A stretch of DNA of 64,000 bases from Aquabacterium sp029268225 (GTDB lineage: Bacteria; Pseudomonadota; Gammaproteobacteria; Burkholderiales; Burkholderiaceae_C): NCBI RefSeq assembly GCF_037482285.1, contig NZ_JBBEYB010000001.1, positions 310,001-374,000 on the forward strand, given 5' to 3'. A program made the translations under genes and the position numbers. Numbering within the stretch: the first letter of the stretch is position 1; each line of letters starts with the position of its first letter. Of the stretch, positions 44,531-52,885 are shown one piece after another. The notes under the pieces were generated by a model. It did not search any database. It was not told the origin of the DNA and worked only from the letters and a program-made list of their open reading frames with translations.

Positions 44531-45934
44531 ATGGCTTTCCTGACTGGCGACATCGTTCCCCTCAATCGCACCGAGCACGGCTACGCCGCCATCGAAGGGC
44601 TGGCGGCCACCATGGTCCAGCCTTATCTGATCCGGCTCGATGGACCCGTGGACGTGACCGCCGTGCGCCGCGTGATGCGCGAGCTGGTCACAGCCTATCC
44701 CAAGCTGCGCGCCAAGCTGGAGCCGGGCTGGCACCGTTACCACCTGCGCATCCTGCCCGACGACGACATCGTCGATCAGCTCTTTGACTGGGCCTTTCGC
44801 ATCGACACCCAGGTGGACCTGGGCGACCCGGCGCAGGTCGAAGCCTGGCAGCGCCAACTCATCAACGAAGTGCTGCCTCTGGAGCGGGGCCTGGGCCTAC
44901 GCGTGCGCTTCGCCCCCCACCCCCAGCAGCCCGCCTTGCTGTTTGGCGTGCCCCACATCCTGGCCGATGGCATGACCATGGTGCAGCTGGTACGCCAGAT
45001 CCTGCGCGGTCTCAACGGCCAGTCGCTGGAGCCCATGCCGCTGGAAGCACCGGCCATGATCGGCTCGATCGCGCCGCATCGCTGGTGGCAATGGCCGCGT
45101 CAGCTGCTCAAGGCGCGCCGTCACAAGGTGGCCGAGGCGCGCCGCCTGGCCACGCTGCACATCCAGCAGGTGCCCACGCGCCTGGGCCTGCACTATTCCA
45201 CCACCGGCCTGCGCCTGTATGAGGCCACCACCGGCACCGCCGAGCTGCGTGCCCTGGCCCGCCAGGCGGGCGTCTCGCTCAATACCTTGCTGATCGCCGC
45301 GTTGACGCAGACCTTTCTGGAGCAGGCGCCCGACGATCCGCAGGCCGCCGCCGTCATCCGTATCTCGGTCAACTTGCGGCGCTTCTATCCGCCGGAGGCA
45401 GGGCACGGCCCACTGTGGGGCAACCACGTGGGCGCCTTCCTGGTCATCGAGCAGGACGCGCACAAGCCCTGGCCCGAGCGGCTGCGCTCGGTGGACGCCT
45501 GCATCCGTGAAGGCCAGGCCCGCTACGAGCGCCGCGAGATGTGCTGGACCTATCTGTGGGACGAGCTGGTGCCCTGGCTGGGCCGCACCCTTATCGGCCA
45601 CATCGGCGTGCAACTCAAGCGCAAGCAGCGCTTCCCTGTCATCAGCTGTCACGCGACCAGCCTCGGGGATGCCAATGCGGTCAACGAACCCGGTGCAAGC
45701 GTGCGGGCGGCGCAACTCTTTGGCGTGGTCAACAGCATTTCGCCGCTGCCCGTGCTCACCGAGATGAACGGCCGCCTGTTCGTGCCCACGGCTTGGCAGC
45801 TGTCGGAGACCAGCCATGCCGAGATGAGCGACTTCCTGCAGCGCTTTGATCGGACCTTGGCGCGCCTGGTGTCCGAAGCGCGCCCCCCCGGCGCCACCTT
45901 GAGGCAACGCGCACCGCACGGTGGCGCTGCCTGA
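44531..45934 (+). CDS. Condensation/WS-DGAT-like acyltransferase
   Basis: A 467-residue protein resembling the CoA-dependent acyltransferase superfamily that includes NRPS condensation domains, PapA proteins and wax-ester synthases. The diagnostic HHxxxDG appears as PHILADG (with the catalytic second His and Asp), in the sequence FGVPHILADGMTMVQLVRQI. A C-terminal half (INLRRFYPP-like RISVNLRRFYPPEAG, then GNHVGAFLVIEQ) matches the second chloramphenicol-acetyltransferase-like lobe. It probably esterifies or amidates an acyl or peptidyl group; substrates are unknown. The gene is convergent with the GNAT/GH3 operon, 61 bases away, and I infer a joint role. Confidence 0.7.
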   Translation: MAFLTGDIVPLNRTEHGYAAIEGLAATMVQPYLIRLDGPVDVTAVRRVMRELVTAYPKLRAKLEPGWHRYHLRILPDDDIVDQLFDWAFRIDTQVDLGDPAQVEAWQRQLINEVLPLERGLGLRVRFAPHPQQPALLFGVPHILADGMTMVQLVRQILRGLNGQSLEPMPLEAPAMIGSIAPHRWWQWPRQLLKARRHKVAEARRLATLHIQQVPTRLGLHYSTTGLRLYEATTGTAELRALARQAGVSLNTLLIAALTQTFLEQAPDDPQAAAVIRISVNLRRFYPPEAGHGPLWGNHVGAFLVIEQDAHKPWPERLRSVDACIREGQARYERREMCWTYLWDELVPWLGRTLIGHIGVQLKRKQRFPVISCHATSLGDANAVNEPGASVRAAQLFGVVNSISPLPVLTEMNGRLFVPTAWQLSETSHAEMSDFLQRFDRTLARLVSEARPPGATLRQRAPHGGAA

Positions 45935-45949
45935 CGCGCCATGGCGTGC

Positions 45950-45963
45950 GGCACCGCGGTGCC
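45950..45963. terminator. Palindrome GGCACCGCGGTGCC in a convergent gap
   Basis: A perfect 14-base palindrome between the condensation-like gene and the GNAT gene, with a second palindrome (CGCCATGGCG) just before. A possible bidirectional stop without T tract. Confidence 0.3.
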
Positions 45964-45995
45964 GGCACACTTGCGCGCCGTTGGCGCCAGGCGTT

Positions 45996-47093
45996 TTACA
46001 GTCGCCCCAACTCCGCGTACAGCGGCCGCCCATCCATGCCCGGGCGCGGATCTTCGCCGTAGCTCATCCAGAAGTTCTCTGAGAGTAGCTTCTGGCGCTT
46101 GTAGCCGCGCGGCACCTCGACCAACGGATCGCCATGCACCACGGCGGTGGCCAGTGCGTCATAGCGCTGCCCCTGGTGTGCCATCATCCAGTCGATCAGG
46201 GCTTGGAACACGGCCGGGTCATCGTTGGCGATCAACACGTTGTACAGCGTCAGGTAGTTCAATGCGCCCCCCACCGGCGGCAGCTTGAAGCCGCCCACCA
46301 GCCCCACATACACGTTGTAGAGCGGGCGCAGGGCCTGCACCACCGGCTTGAAGCCCATCACCCGCGTCTGCTTATAGGCCTTCTGGTCCCAGCCAGCCAG
46401 CATGCCGATCAGGGTGTCGCCGCGCCAGGCCAGCGCATAGTCGGTGACGCGCAGACCCGCGTAGTACGGGTCACCGGCCATCAGCTTCTGGAAGTCATAG
46501 ACCGGATAACCGTGGCGGCGCGGGGCCTCTCGATCCTGAAAGGTCTGCATCTGCGGCACATCGGCGGCGGTCGCGGCGCGGATCGTCACACCTGCCGGGA
46601 TGCGCGGCGTCTGCTTGCGCACAAACAGGAAGCTGGTCTCGATGGTGTGTGTCACCCAGTACTGAAACAGGATGCCGTCGGCCATGTTGGCCGCGGCATC
46701 CAGCGGCGCCGTGTTGCCCTTGATGACCACGCCCTGCAGCAGATCTTCGGTGCTGCGGTGGCGCTTCTGTTCGGTGAACAACTGGCCCGCAATGCCACGA
46801 CGCCGATACGCCGGGTCCACCCGCGTGTCCCCCGAGTAGTACACCCGCCGGGGCTGGCCATTGATGTAGAGCGTGCGTCCCGAGATCATCGTCAGGCCGG
46901 CCAGCACCTCCGGGCGCTCCGCGTCCTCGGCCACGGCCAGCACATGCTCATCGCCGATCACCTTGGCGCCAATGAAGAAATCGGGCTGGCGCTGAAAGCA
47001 CAGCTCGGCCGGCCCGGGCATGGTGATCTTGCTGATCAGGTCGTGGATGCGCGGGTTGTCCGACGGGTTGCCGAGGCGGATGGTGATGCTCAT
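45996..47093 (-). CDS. GNAT-family N-acyltransferase
   Basis: A 365-residue protein with an N-terminal GNAT fold. The CoA-binding motif A is seen in YSGDTRVDPAYRRRGIAGQLF. It is longer than a simple acetyltransferase; the C-terminal 200 residues may be a second, degenerate GNAT-like domain (VTIRAATAADVPQMQTFQD starts it). It shares the segment SGDTxxxPAY with the product of 48760, so the two are probably related. It is the last gene of a three-gene operon with GH3 and that second protein, 35 bases after GH3. Acyl donor and acceptor are unknown. Confidence 0.75.
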   Translation of the reverse strand: MSITIRLGNPSDNPRIHDLISKITMPGPAELCFQRQPDFFIGAKVIGDEHVLAVAEDAERPEVLAGLTMISGRTLYINGQPRRVYYSGDTRVDPAYRRRGIAGQLFTEQKRHRSTEDLLQGVVIKGNTAPLDAAANMADGILFQYWVTHTIETSFLFVRKQTPRIPAGVTIRAATAADVPQMQTFQDREAPRRHGYPVYDFQKLMAGDPYYAGLRVTDYALAWRGDTLIGMLAGWDQKAYKQTRVMGFKPVVQALRPLYNVYVGLVGGFKLPPVGGALNYLTLYNVLIANDDPAVFQALIDWMMAHQGQRYDALATAVVHGDPLVEVPRGYKRQKLLSENFWMSYGEDPRPGMDGRPLYAELGRL

Positions 47094-47128
47094 GGGGTGG
47101 GGTACGGCAAGAGAAACGGGGGCGCGGG

Positions 47129-48757
47129 TCAGACCATGTCCAGGGCCTGTCGCAAGGCGGCAGGGGCCGCACCCGACCAGTGCCGCAACGGCTCGATCTT
47201 GATGTTGCCCTCGATCATCCCGCGCTCGCGGCATTGCGCCAGGTACAGATCACGCATGCGCGGCAAGGCCACGCACGCGGCCGGTTGCAACTGGCCCAGA
47301 TCGCGTGCCAGCTTGTAGTGAAAGTGCCGCTGCAGGGCCTTTTCCACCTGGTCGGCCAGATCGCGCTGCAAGGCCCCGCGGGGGGTATCCGCCTGGCATT
47401 CGACCAACAAGGCATATCCGGGCGCGCGTCCGCGTGCCTCGTCCAGGGCCAGCAGCGTCACGGGCAGGGCGCCTTGCAGATCCAGTTCGTCGATCACCGC
47501 CTGTGCCGTGGTCGCGCTGGTCTTCTCGCCCACCAGATCGACGCCATCGTTGCGTCCCAGGAAGGTGAAGCAGGGCACCTGACCCAAGGGGGCTTCCACG
47601 CGCAGCACGTCACTCATCTGATACCGGGCCAGCCCACTGCCTGTGGTCAGCAGTGGGATCACATCCTGACCTTCGCGCAGGGACCAGGGCGGCAGCACGC
47701 GGCCATCCTGGGCATCCATGAACTCATACACATGGCTCAGGTAGGCCAAGGGGTAGCGACCCTGGAAGGGGAACGTCACCACTCCCTCCGTCGCCCACAG
47801 GCCCTTGCCCTGAAAGCCCGCTTGCGGCAGTTGTGCCTGCAACTGCCGCGCCCACGGTGCCGCAGCCGCGGTGTCCCAGGCGCTGATCACGGTCAGGTTC
47901 GGCCACAGCTGCTGAAAGAAGGCTGGGTTCAGCTGGCCGCCCCACTCCTGCAGCAGCCGGGCTGCGCGCGCCGACTTGGGGCAGGGCAGGCCCGCCATGC
48001 GCGGCGTGCGTGCGCCCCAATCCCCGCGTTGCAAAGCCTTGGCCAGCTCTTCCCGCCACGCCGACAGCTGCTCCAGCAGCCCCAAACCGAACGTGGGGCT
48101 CCACACCGAGATGAAACCCAGTGAGGCATCCGAGGCCAGCCAGGCGATCGTGGCAAACAAGGAGTCTTCCGACGTTTCCGCCAGCGCGATCTCCTGCGGA
48201 GCCGCCTGGGTCAGGTAGGCCAGCAAGCGCTTGCCCCACGACAGGATCTGCATGTCGTCATTCAGATCCCCGGTGGTCTGCGCGCGCATCTCGGTGGGCA
48301 TCCACGACAGTGACCAGTAGTGCGTGCCCCGGCCTTGCTGCGGAAACTGCCGATACAGATCGCTCACCCAGGCGCTGATGACCTCGTCCAGTTCCTCCAG
48401 GAAGAGCTGGGTGTAGGGTACCCACTTCACGGCCGACGTCGAGCCGCTGGTCGGCTGGTAGCGCATCACCGGCGAGTCAATCAGCAGCGGCTGTTGCGTT
48501 TCTCGCTGCCGCGTGATCGTGGCGGCGTGGTCCGCATAGTTGCTCACGGGCAGCTCGCGTGCAAACGTCTCCCAGGACCAGTCTGCACGGATGCCCCGGC
48601 GTTGCCCTTCGGGCGAGCGTGCTGCGGCGGCCAGCCAGCGTGCCAAGCGCGCACGCTGAACGCCCTCCAGATTGTGTAGTTGGCGCTCGAAGCGCCGGCG
48701 ACCCGGTGCGACAAGCTGACGCAGCAGTTGATGACCCAGGGTCGTGCCGATGCCCAT
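47129..48757 (-). CDS. GH3-family adenylating acyl-amide synthetase
   Basis: A 542-residue protein of the GH3 superfamily, best known for linking jasmonate, auxin or benzoate to amino acids in plants; bacterial members are widespread but mostly uncharacterised. Visible are an ATP-loop TSGSTSAVKWVPYT, a motif-2-like LWATEGVVTFPF, and RYQMSDVLRVE in place of the YRxGD consensus. FLGRNDGVDLVGEKTS is the family's C-terminal-domain hinge region. It would activate a carboxylate as acyl-AMP and transfer it to an amine or thiol. The start at ATG 48757 is two bases after the preceding stop. It sits between two GNAT-like genes in one operon. Confidence 0.85.
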   Translation of the reverse strand: MGIGTTLGHQLLRQLVAPGRRRFERQLHNLEGVQRARLARWLAAAARSPEGQRRGIRADWSWETFARELPVSNYADHAATITRQRETQQPLLIDSPVMRYQPTSGSTSAVKWVPYTQLFLEELDEVISAWVSDLYRQFPQQGRGTHYWSLSWMPTEMRAQTTGDLNDDMQILSWGKRLLAYLTQAAPQEIALAETSEDSLFATIAWLASDASLGFISVWSPTFGLGLLEQLSAWREELAKALQRGDWGARTPRMAGLPCPKSARAARLLQEWGGQLNPAFFQQLWPNLTVISAWDTAAAAPWARQLQAQLPQAGFQGKGLWATEGVVTFPFQGRYPLAYLSHVYEFMDAQDGRVLPPWSLREGQDVIPLLTTGSGLARYQMSDVLRVEAPLGQVPCFTFLGRNDGVDLVGEKTSATTAQAVIDELDLQGALPVTLLALDEARGRAPGYALLVECQADTPRGALQRDLADQVEKALQRHFHYKLARDLGQLQPAACVALPRMRDLYLAQCRERGMIEGNIKIEPLRHWSGAAPAALRQALDMV

Positions 48758-48759
48758 GC

Positions 48760-49620
48760 TCAGGAAGCTCTCTGGCGATCCAGGCCGTCCGGCAACACAT
48801 CCGTGTCCTGCCAGGGCGAATCCGAGGGCGACATCGGCGCAACCTCGATCCCCGCGGGGCGGTGCGTGCGCAGCACATGCTTGCGGAGCCATTTCAGTGG
48901 CATGTCCACGCATGAGCGCAACACGCTCTCGTAATCACAAGAGCCTACGCAAGGCAACTCGGTGCCGCGACGCCACTCTGGGTTGACCTTCTCGAAGAAG
49001 GCAATGTGCGGATTGGCTGCCTTCAGTTCCGGCGTGATCTCGGCCACATCGCCCCTCAACCGAACGTAGTCATGCCCGAAGTCCAGCACCATCTTCTGGC
49101 GATCGAAAGCTTCGGGAAACAATGCCTCGCAATACGCTTCGGTGACGCGGCGATAACGCGCATCGCCACCGCGGACATTCGGGTAGTAGTTGTAGAAATT
49201 GTTGGTCAGCAGCAGATAGGTCTTGTAGCCCTTGGAGATCAGGAACCAATAGAAGGGGGTGAGTGGTTTCTTCAGTCGCTCGATCACGACGCGACGATGG
49301 AAGGTTGCAGCCAGCGCGTTGCTGCCCCAATACGCTGGCTCGATGATGGTGTCGCCGCTGAAGATGCCCCGCACGGCCCGCCCCTCTACCTGCAGGTCGA
49401 AGCAGGTGAGTGTCGAAAACCCAACAACTTTCTCGTCCGACTTGCGCGTCACCAGGATCACGCCCGACTTTTTGCTCAGGTCGTGCATGAACACATCCAG
49501 CGCGGTGTTCTCGTAGAACGAGGCGTACAGGTCATACATCTGCTTGATGTGGGTGACCGTGATGCCCCGCAGGGGGCGGTAGAAGGTGCTGACGCTCTCT
49601 TTACGGCTGGCTTCGGGCAT
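48760..49620 (-). CDS. GNAT-like acyltransferase, first gene of GH3 operon
   Basis: A 286-residue protein beginning PEASRKESVSTFYRPLRG. Residues about 40-145 look like a GNAT fold (SGVILVTRKSDEKVVGFSTL, then IFSGDTIIEPAYWGSNALAA), close in pattern to the protein at 45996 although the R/Q-x-x-G-x-G/A loop is altered to WGSNAL. That change could mean weakened acetyl-CoA binding or a different acyl donor. The C-terminal part has no recognised family. The ATG at 49620 is chosen because similarity begins there. It is translationally close to GH3. Confidence 0.65.
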   Translation of the reverse strand: MPEASRKESVSTFYRPLRGITVTHIKQMYDLYASFYENTALDVFMHDLSKKSGVILVTRKSDEKVVGFSTLTCFDLQVEGRAVRGIFSGDTIIEPAYWGSNALAATFHRRVVIERLKKPLTPFYWFLISKGYKTYLLLTNNFYNYYPNVRGGDARYRRVTEAYCEALFPEAFDRQKMVLDFGHDYVRLRGDVAEITPELKAANPHIAFFEKVNPEWRRGTELPCVGSCDYESVLRSCVDMPLKWLRKHVLRTHRPAGIEVAPMSPSDSPWQDTDVLPDGLDRQRAS

Positions 49621-49930
49621 GTCGTGACTCCACCGGGTGGCTCGCATCGAAGGCGTCAGGGATGCCGTCGACAAGGAATGGCCCTGAGCATGACGACGCG
49701 CCACCGGGCCGCCCACCGGGCTTGCCCCAGGGTTTCCCTCGGATGGGGGGTATTTAACGGAGCAGCCGCATTCGAGGGGCGGGAGGCGTCAAATCGGACG
49801 GGGCACTTGGCTCCGTGCGGGTTACTGCGTATAATCTTTAGGTTTTGCCGACACCAGGGTCGGTGTGTTTGTGCCAGGCCGGTGCCAAAAGCGCCCGTTA
49901 ACCAAAGCTCCCACGCAAAGAGCAAGCGAC
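49621..49930. other. Divergent intergenic region before atpI
   Basis: This 310-base gap separates the GH3 operon from the ATP synthase operon. It contains the atp promoter at 49807 and nothing else that I can recognise; reading frames here lack family resemblance. Confidence 0.5.
49807..49835 (+). promoter_or_regulatory. Sigma-70 promoter of the atp operon
   Basis: TTGGCT, 17 bases, then a perfect TATAAT, followed by an AT-rich start region. It lies about 95 bases before atpI and fits a strongly expressed operon. Confidence 0.75.
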
Positions 49931-50440
49931 ATGTCCACGCCTCAACGTTCCAAGCCAAGAGGCGGCGAAACGGTTCACGATACCGACTTCGATGTGTCCG
50001 ACTGGTCCAAAGACATCGATCCGCCTGTTGAGCCGCTGACGCGGGAAGAGGCGCAAGCCCTTCTTGCCAAGCACCCGTCGATGTCTGTGTGGCAGGTCAT
50101 TGCCGCGCAAGGCGCCTTTGGGGTGCTGGTCGCGCTCGTTTGGGGTGGTGTGTCGCGCGATGTGTCTGCCCTTTGGTCGTCGCTGTACGCGACGGCTGTG
50201 GTGGTGGTGCCCAGCCTGCTGATGGCGCGCGGGGTGTTTGGACGCAACGCGGGACGCGGGGTCGGGCGCCTTCTGGTCTGGGAGGTGCTCAAGTTGGGTT
50301 TGATCTGCGCCTTGCTGGCGCTGGCGCCCAAGGTGGTGCAGCCCCTGAATTGGGTGGCGCTGCTGGTGACCCTGGTGCTGGTCTTGAAAGTTGTTGGGGT
50401 GGTGCTGCTCGCCGGGCAGCGTCGCTATAAGAAATCTTGA
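49931..50440 (+). CDS. atpI: ATP synthase subunit I
   Basis: A 169-residue membrane protein with an N-terminal cytoplasmic extension of 70 residues and four hydrophobic segments. AtpI helps assemble the c-ring in some bacteria. The position right before atpB and the SVWQVIAAQGAFGVLVALVWG segment identify it. ATG 49931 chosen after the AAGCGAC stretch; a start further upstream would add no conserved residues. Confidence 0.85.
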   Translation: MSTPQRSKPRGGETVHDTDFDVSDWSKDIDPPVEPLTREEAQALLAKHPSMSVWQVIAAQGAFGVLVALVWGGVSRDVSALWSSLYATAVVVVPSLLMARGVFGRNAGRGVGRLLVWEVLKLGLICALLALAPKVVQPLNWVALLVTLVLVLKVVGVVLLAGQRRYKKS

Positions 50441-50457
50441 TTTGACGAGAGTTGCTG

Positions 50458-51372
50458 ATGTCTGCTGACGCTGTCGCCGCTACGGCTGAACACGCGGCCC
50501 ACCACGGGCCAACCGCTCCGGAATACATCGGGCACCACCTGCGCCATCTGCAGAACCACGCAGAGGCCCAGGCCATTGTCGACTGGTCGTACATCAACAT
50601 CGACTCGATGTTCTGGTCGATCGTCCTGGGTCTGCTGGGTGTATTCATGTTGTGGAAAGCGGCCCGCAAGGCCACGTCCGGCGTGCCCGGCCGCTTCCAG
50701 GCTGCCGTCGAGATGCTGGTCGAGCTGGTTGACACGCAAGCCAAGAGCATCATCCCGAACGCAACCTCGCGCAAGGCTGTGGCCCCGGTGGCCCTGACCG
50801 TGTTCGTGTGGATCTTCTTCATGAACGCGATGGACTTGCTGCCCGTTGACCTGCTGCCCCGCATCTGGGAAGGCGTCTACGCCGCCGCTGGCCACGATCC
50901 GCACCACGCCTACATGCGCGTCGTGCCGACCGCCGACCTGTCCATCACCCTGGGCATGTCCATCTCGGTCCTGCTGATCTGCCTGTACTACAACATGAAG
51001 ATCAAGGGTGTGGGCGGCTTCATCAAAGAGCTGTTCACTGCTCCCTTCCATGCGCACGGCGTGGGCGGCACGATTGCCCTGGCCATCCCCAACTTCTTCC
51101 TGAACCTGGTGGAGTTCGGTGCCAAGACCATCTCTCATGGCATGCGACTGTGGGGCAACATGTACGCTGGCGAATTGGTCTTCATGCTGATCGCCTTGTT
51201 GGGTGGCGCTGTCGGCGCAGCCCTGACCATGGGTGGCGCTGGCTTGTGGATCCTCCACGTGCTGGCAGGCTCTGCCTGGGCCATCTTCCACATCCTGATC
51301 ATCGCGCTCCAGGCCTTCATCTTCATGATGCTGACCCTGGTGTACATCGGTCAGGCACATCAAGGTCACTGA
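50458..51372 (+). CDS. atpB: ATP synthase subunit a
   Basis: The 304-residue membrane subunit forming the proton half-channels. The essential Arg lies in FGAKTISHGMRLWGNMYAGE (GMRLWGNMYAGEL), and the C-terminal IALQAFIFMMLTLVYIG is characteristic. ATG 50458 follows GAGAG. Confidence 0.96.
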   Translation: MSADAVAATAEHAAHHGPTAPEYIGHHLRHLQNHAEAQAIVDWSYINIDSMFWSIVLGLLGVFMLWKAARKATSGVPGRFQAAVEMLVELVDTQAKSIIPNATSRKAVAPVALTVFVWIFFMNAMDLLPVDLLPRIWEGVYAAAGHDPHHAYMRVVPTADLSITLGMSISVLLICLYYNMKIKGVGGFIKELFTAPFHAHGVGGTIALAIPNFFLNLVEFGAKTISHGMRLWGNMYAGELVFMLIALLGGAVGAALTMGGAGLWILHVLAGSAWAIFHILIIALQAFIFMMLTLVYIGQAHQGH

Positions 51373-51397
51373 TCCCCATCGGTGTGGCCTGAACGAG

Positions 51398-51448
51398 TCT
51401 TTCTTTTCCCTTTCCCTTTCCTTTCTTAACTTACCTTTCTTTTAGGAG
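51398..51448 (+). promoter_or_regulatory. Pyrimidine-rich leader and ribosome site of atpE
   Basis: A stretch of 46 bases is almost all T and C, leading straight into AGGAG five bases before atpE. In E. coli, a U-rich leader before atpE enhances translation to reach the high c-subunit copy number; a similar role is likely here, though not shown. Confidence 0.6.
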
Positions 51449-51453
51449 CAATC

Positions 51454-51711
51454 ATGGAACTGGTGTTGGCTAACGTCGCTATCGCTTGTGGTCTGATCAT
51501 CGCACTGGGCGCCATCGGTGCTTGTATCGGTATCGCCCTGATGGGTGGCAAGTACTTCGAAGCCACCGCTCGTCAGCCTGAGCTGATGAACGAACTGCAA
51601 ACCAAGATGTTCCTGCTGGCTGGTCTGATCGACGCCGCCTTCCTGATCGGCGTGGGTATCGCCATGCTGTTCGCCTTCGCGAACCCCTTCATCGCCGCTC
51701 TGGCCAAGTAA
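51454..51711 (+). CDS. atpE: ATP synthase subunit c
   Basis: An 85-residue hairpin of two membrane helices. The Gly-rich first helix (ALGAIGACIGIALMGG), polar loop RQPE and proton-carrying acid in the second helix (LIDAAFLIGVGIAML) are all visible. Many copies form the rotor ring. Confidence 0.97.
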   Translation: MELVLANVAIACGLIIALGAIGACIGIALMGGKYFEATARQPELMNELQTKMFLLAGLIDAAFLIGVGIAMLFAFANPFIAALAK

Positions 51712-51761
51712 TCGGTCCCTTCTCGACTGAACATTCCATTTAACCGAGAAAGGTCCGAGCC

Positions 51762-52232
51762 GTGAATCTGAACGCAACGCTGTTCGCGCAGATCGTGGTC
51801 TTCGGGATCCTCTGGTGGTTCACGATGAAGTTCGTGTGGCCCCCGATCACGAAGGCTCTCGACGAGCGCGCAACCAAGATCGCGGACGGTCTGGCTGCTG
51901 CCGACAAGGCGAAGCTGGAACTGGCGAACGCCAACAAGAGCGTCCAGGAACAGCTCGCCCAATCCCGCGACGAGATCGCTCAACGCATTGCTGACGCTGA
52001 AAAGCGCGCAGCCGCCATCATCGACGACGCCAAAAAGCGTGCGTCCGATGAAGGTGCCAAGATCGTTGCTGATGCCAAGGCAGAAGCCGATCAACTGGCC
52101 GTGCAAGCCCGTGAAGTCCTGCGTGAGCAGGTCGCCGGTCTGGCCGTCAAGGGTGCCGAGCAGATTCTGCGTCGTGAGGTGTCGGCCGAGGTCCATGCCG
52201 ACCTGCTGAACCGCCTGAAGTCGGAGCTGTGA
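51762..52232 (+). CDS. atpF: ATP synthase subunit b
   Basis: A 156-residue stator: one N-terminal membrane helix and a long charged coiled coil. It starts with GTG, after AAAGG. The WPPITKALDERATKIADGL segment is typical. Confidence 0.96.
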   Translation: MNLNATLFAQIVVFGILWWFTMKFVWPPITKALDERATKIADGLAAADKAKLELANANKSVQEQLAQSRDEIAQRIADAEKRAAAIIDDAKKRASDEGAKIVADAKAEADQLAVQAREVLREQVAGLAVKGAEQILRREVSAEVHADLLNRLKSEL

Positions 52233-52234
52233 TC

Positions 52235-52768
52235 ATGGCCGAGCTCGCCACCATCGCCCGTCCTTATGCCGAAGCCTTGTTCAAGGCCGTCCCGGAAGCA
52301 GAGCAATCTGCGGTCGTGACGCAAGTGGCCGCCCTGGCGCAAGTCGCCGGTGACGCCGCCCTGCAAAGCTTCGCCGACAACCCTCGCGTCACGCAGGAGC
52401 AAGTCTTCGGCGTGCTGACCGAGGCCGCCAAGGTGGCTTTGGCTCCGGCTGTGTCCAATTTCCTGCGTACCGTTCTGGACAACGGTCGTCTGGCGGCGCT
52501 GCCGCTGATGGCCGAGCAGTTCCAGACGCTCGTGCATGCCCGCCAGGGCGTGGCCGAAGCCCGCATTTTCAGTGCCTTCCCGATCTCTGATGCCCAAGTG
52601 GCCGAGATCGTGGCACCGCTGGAAAAGCGCTTTGGTCGCAAGCTGGAAGCCGTTGTGGAGGTCGACGCCGACCTCATCGGCGGTGTGCGCGTGGTGGTCG
52701 GCGACGAGGTGCTCGACACCTCCGTCAAGGCCCGCCTGGAACGCATGAAGTCGGCACTTCTGGCCTGA
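52235..52768 (+). CDS. atpH: ATP synthase subunit delta
   Basis: A 177-residue stator subunit that ties b to the top of the F1 head. It begins AELATIARPYAEALFKAV and ends with the DADLIGGVRVVVGDEVLD-like signature. ATG 52235 lies two bases after the atpF stop. Confidence 0.96.
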   Translation: MAELATIARPYAEALFKAVPEAEQSAVVTQVAALAQVAGDAALQSFADNPRVTQEQVFGVLTEAAKVALAPAVSNFLRTVLDNGRLAALPLMAEQFQTLVHARQGVAEARIFSAFPISDAQVAEIVAPLEKRFGRKLEAVVEVDADLIGGVRVVVGDEVLDTSVKARLERMKSALLA

Positions 52769-52807
52769 ACCAGAGCCCGGCCTCCATCCGAATAGTCGCT
52801 CAACCCT

Positions 52808-52830
52808 ACCGGTGGTATTGCGCCACCGGT
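52808..52830 (+). promoter_or_regulatory. mRNA hairpin between atpH and atpA
   Basis: ACCGGTGG pairs with CCACCGGT across a seven-base loop; an outer CAAC/GTTG extends it. There is no T run, so it is more likely an RNA processing or stability element than a terminator. Confidence 0.6.
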
Positions 52831-52885
52831 TGTTGTCAACGCGGTTCGCCTTCGCGCGGCCCTTGACCAGCCTGGGAGCAAAGCA

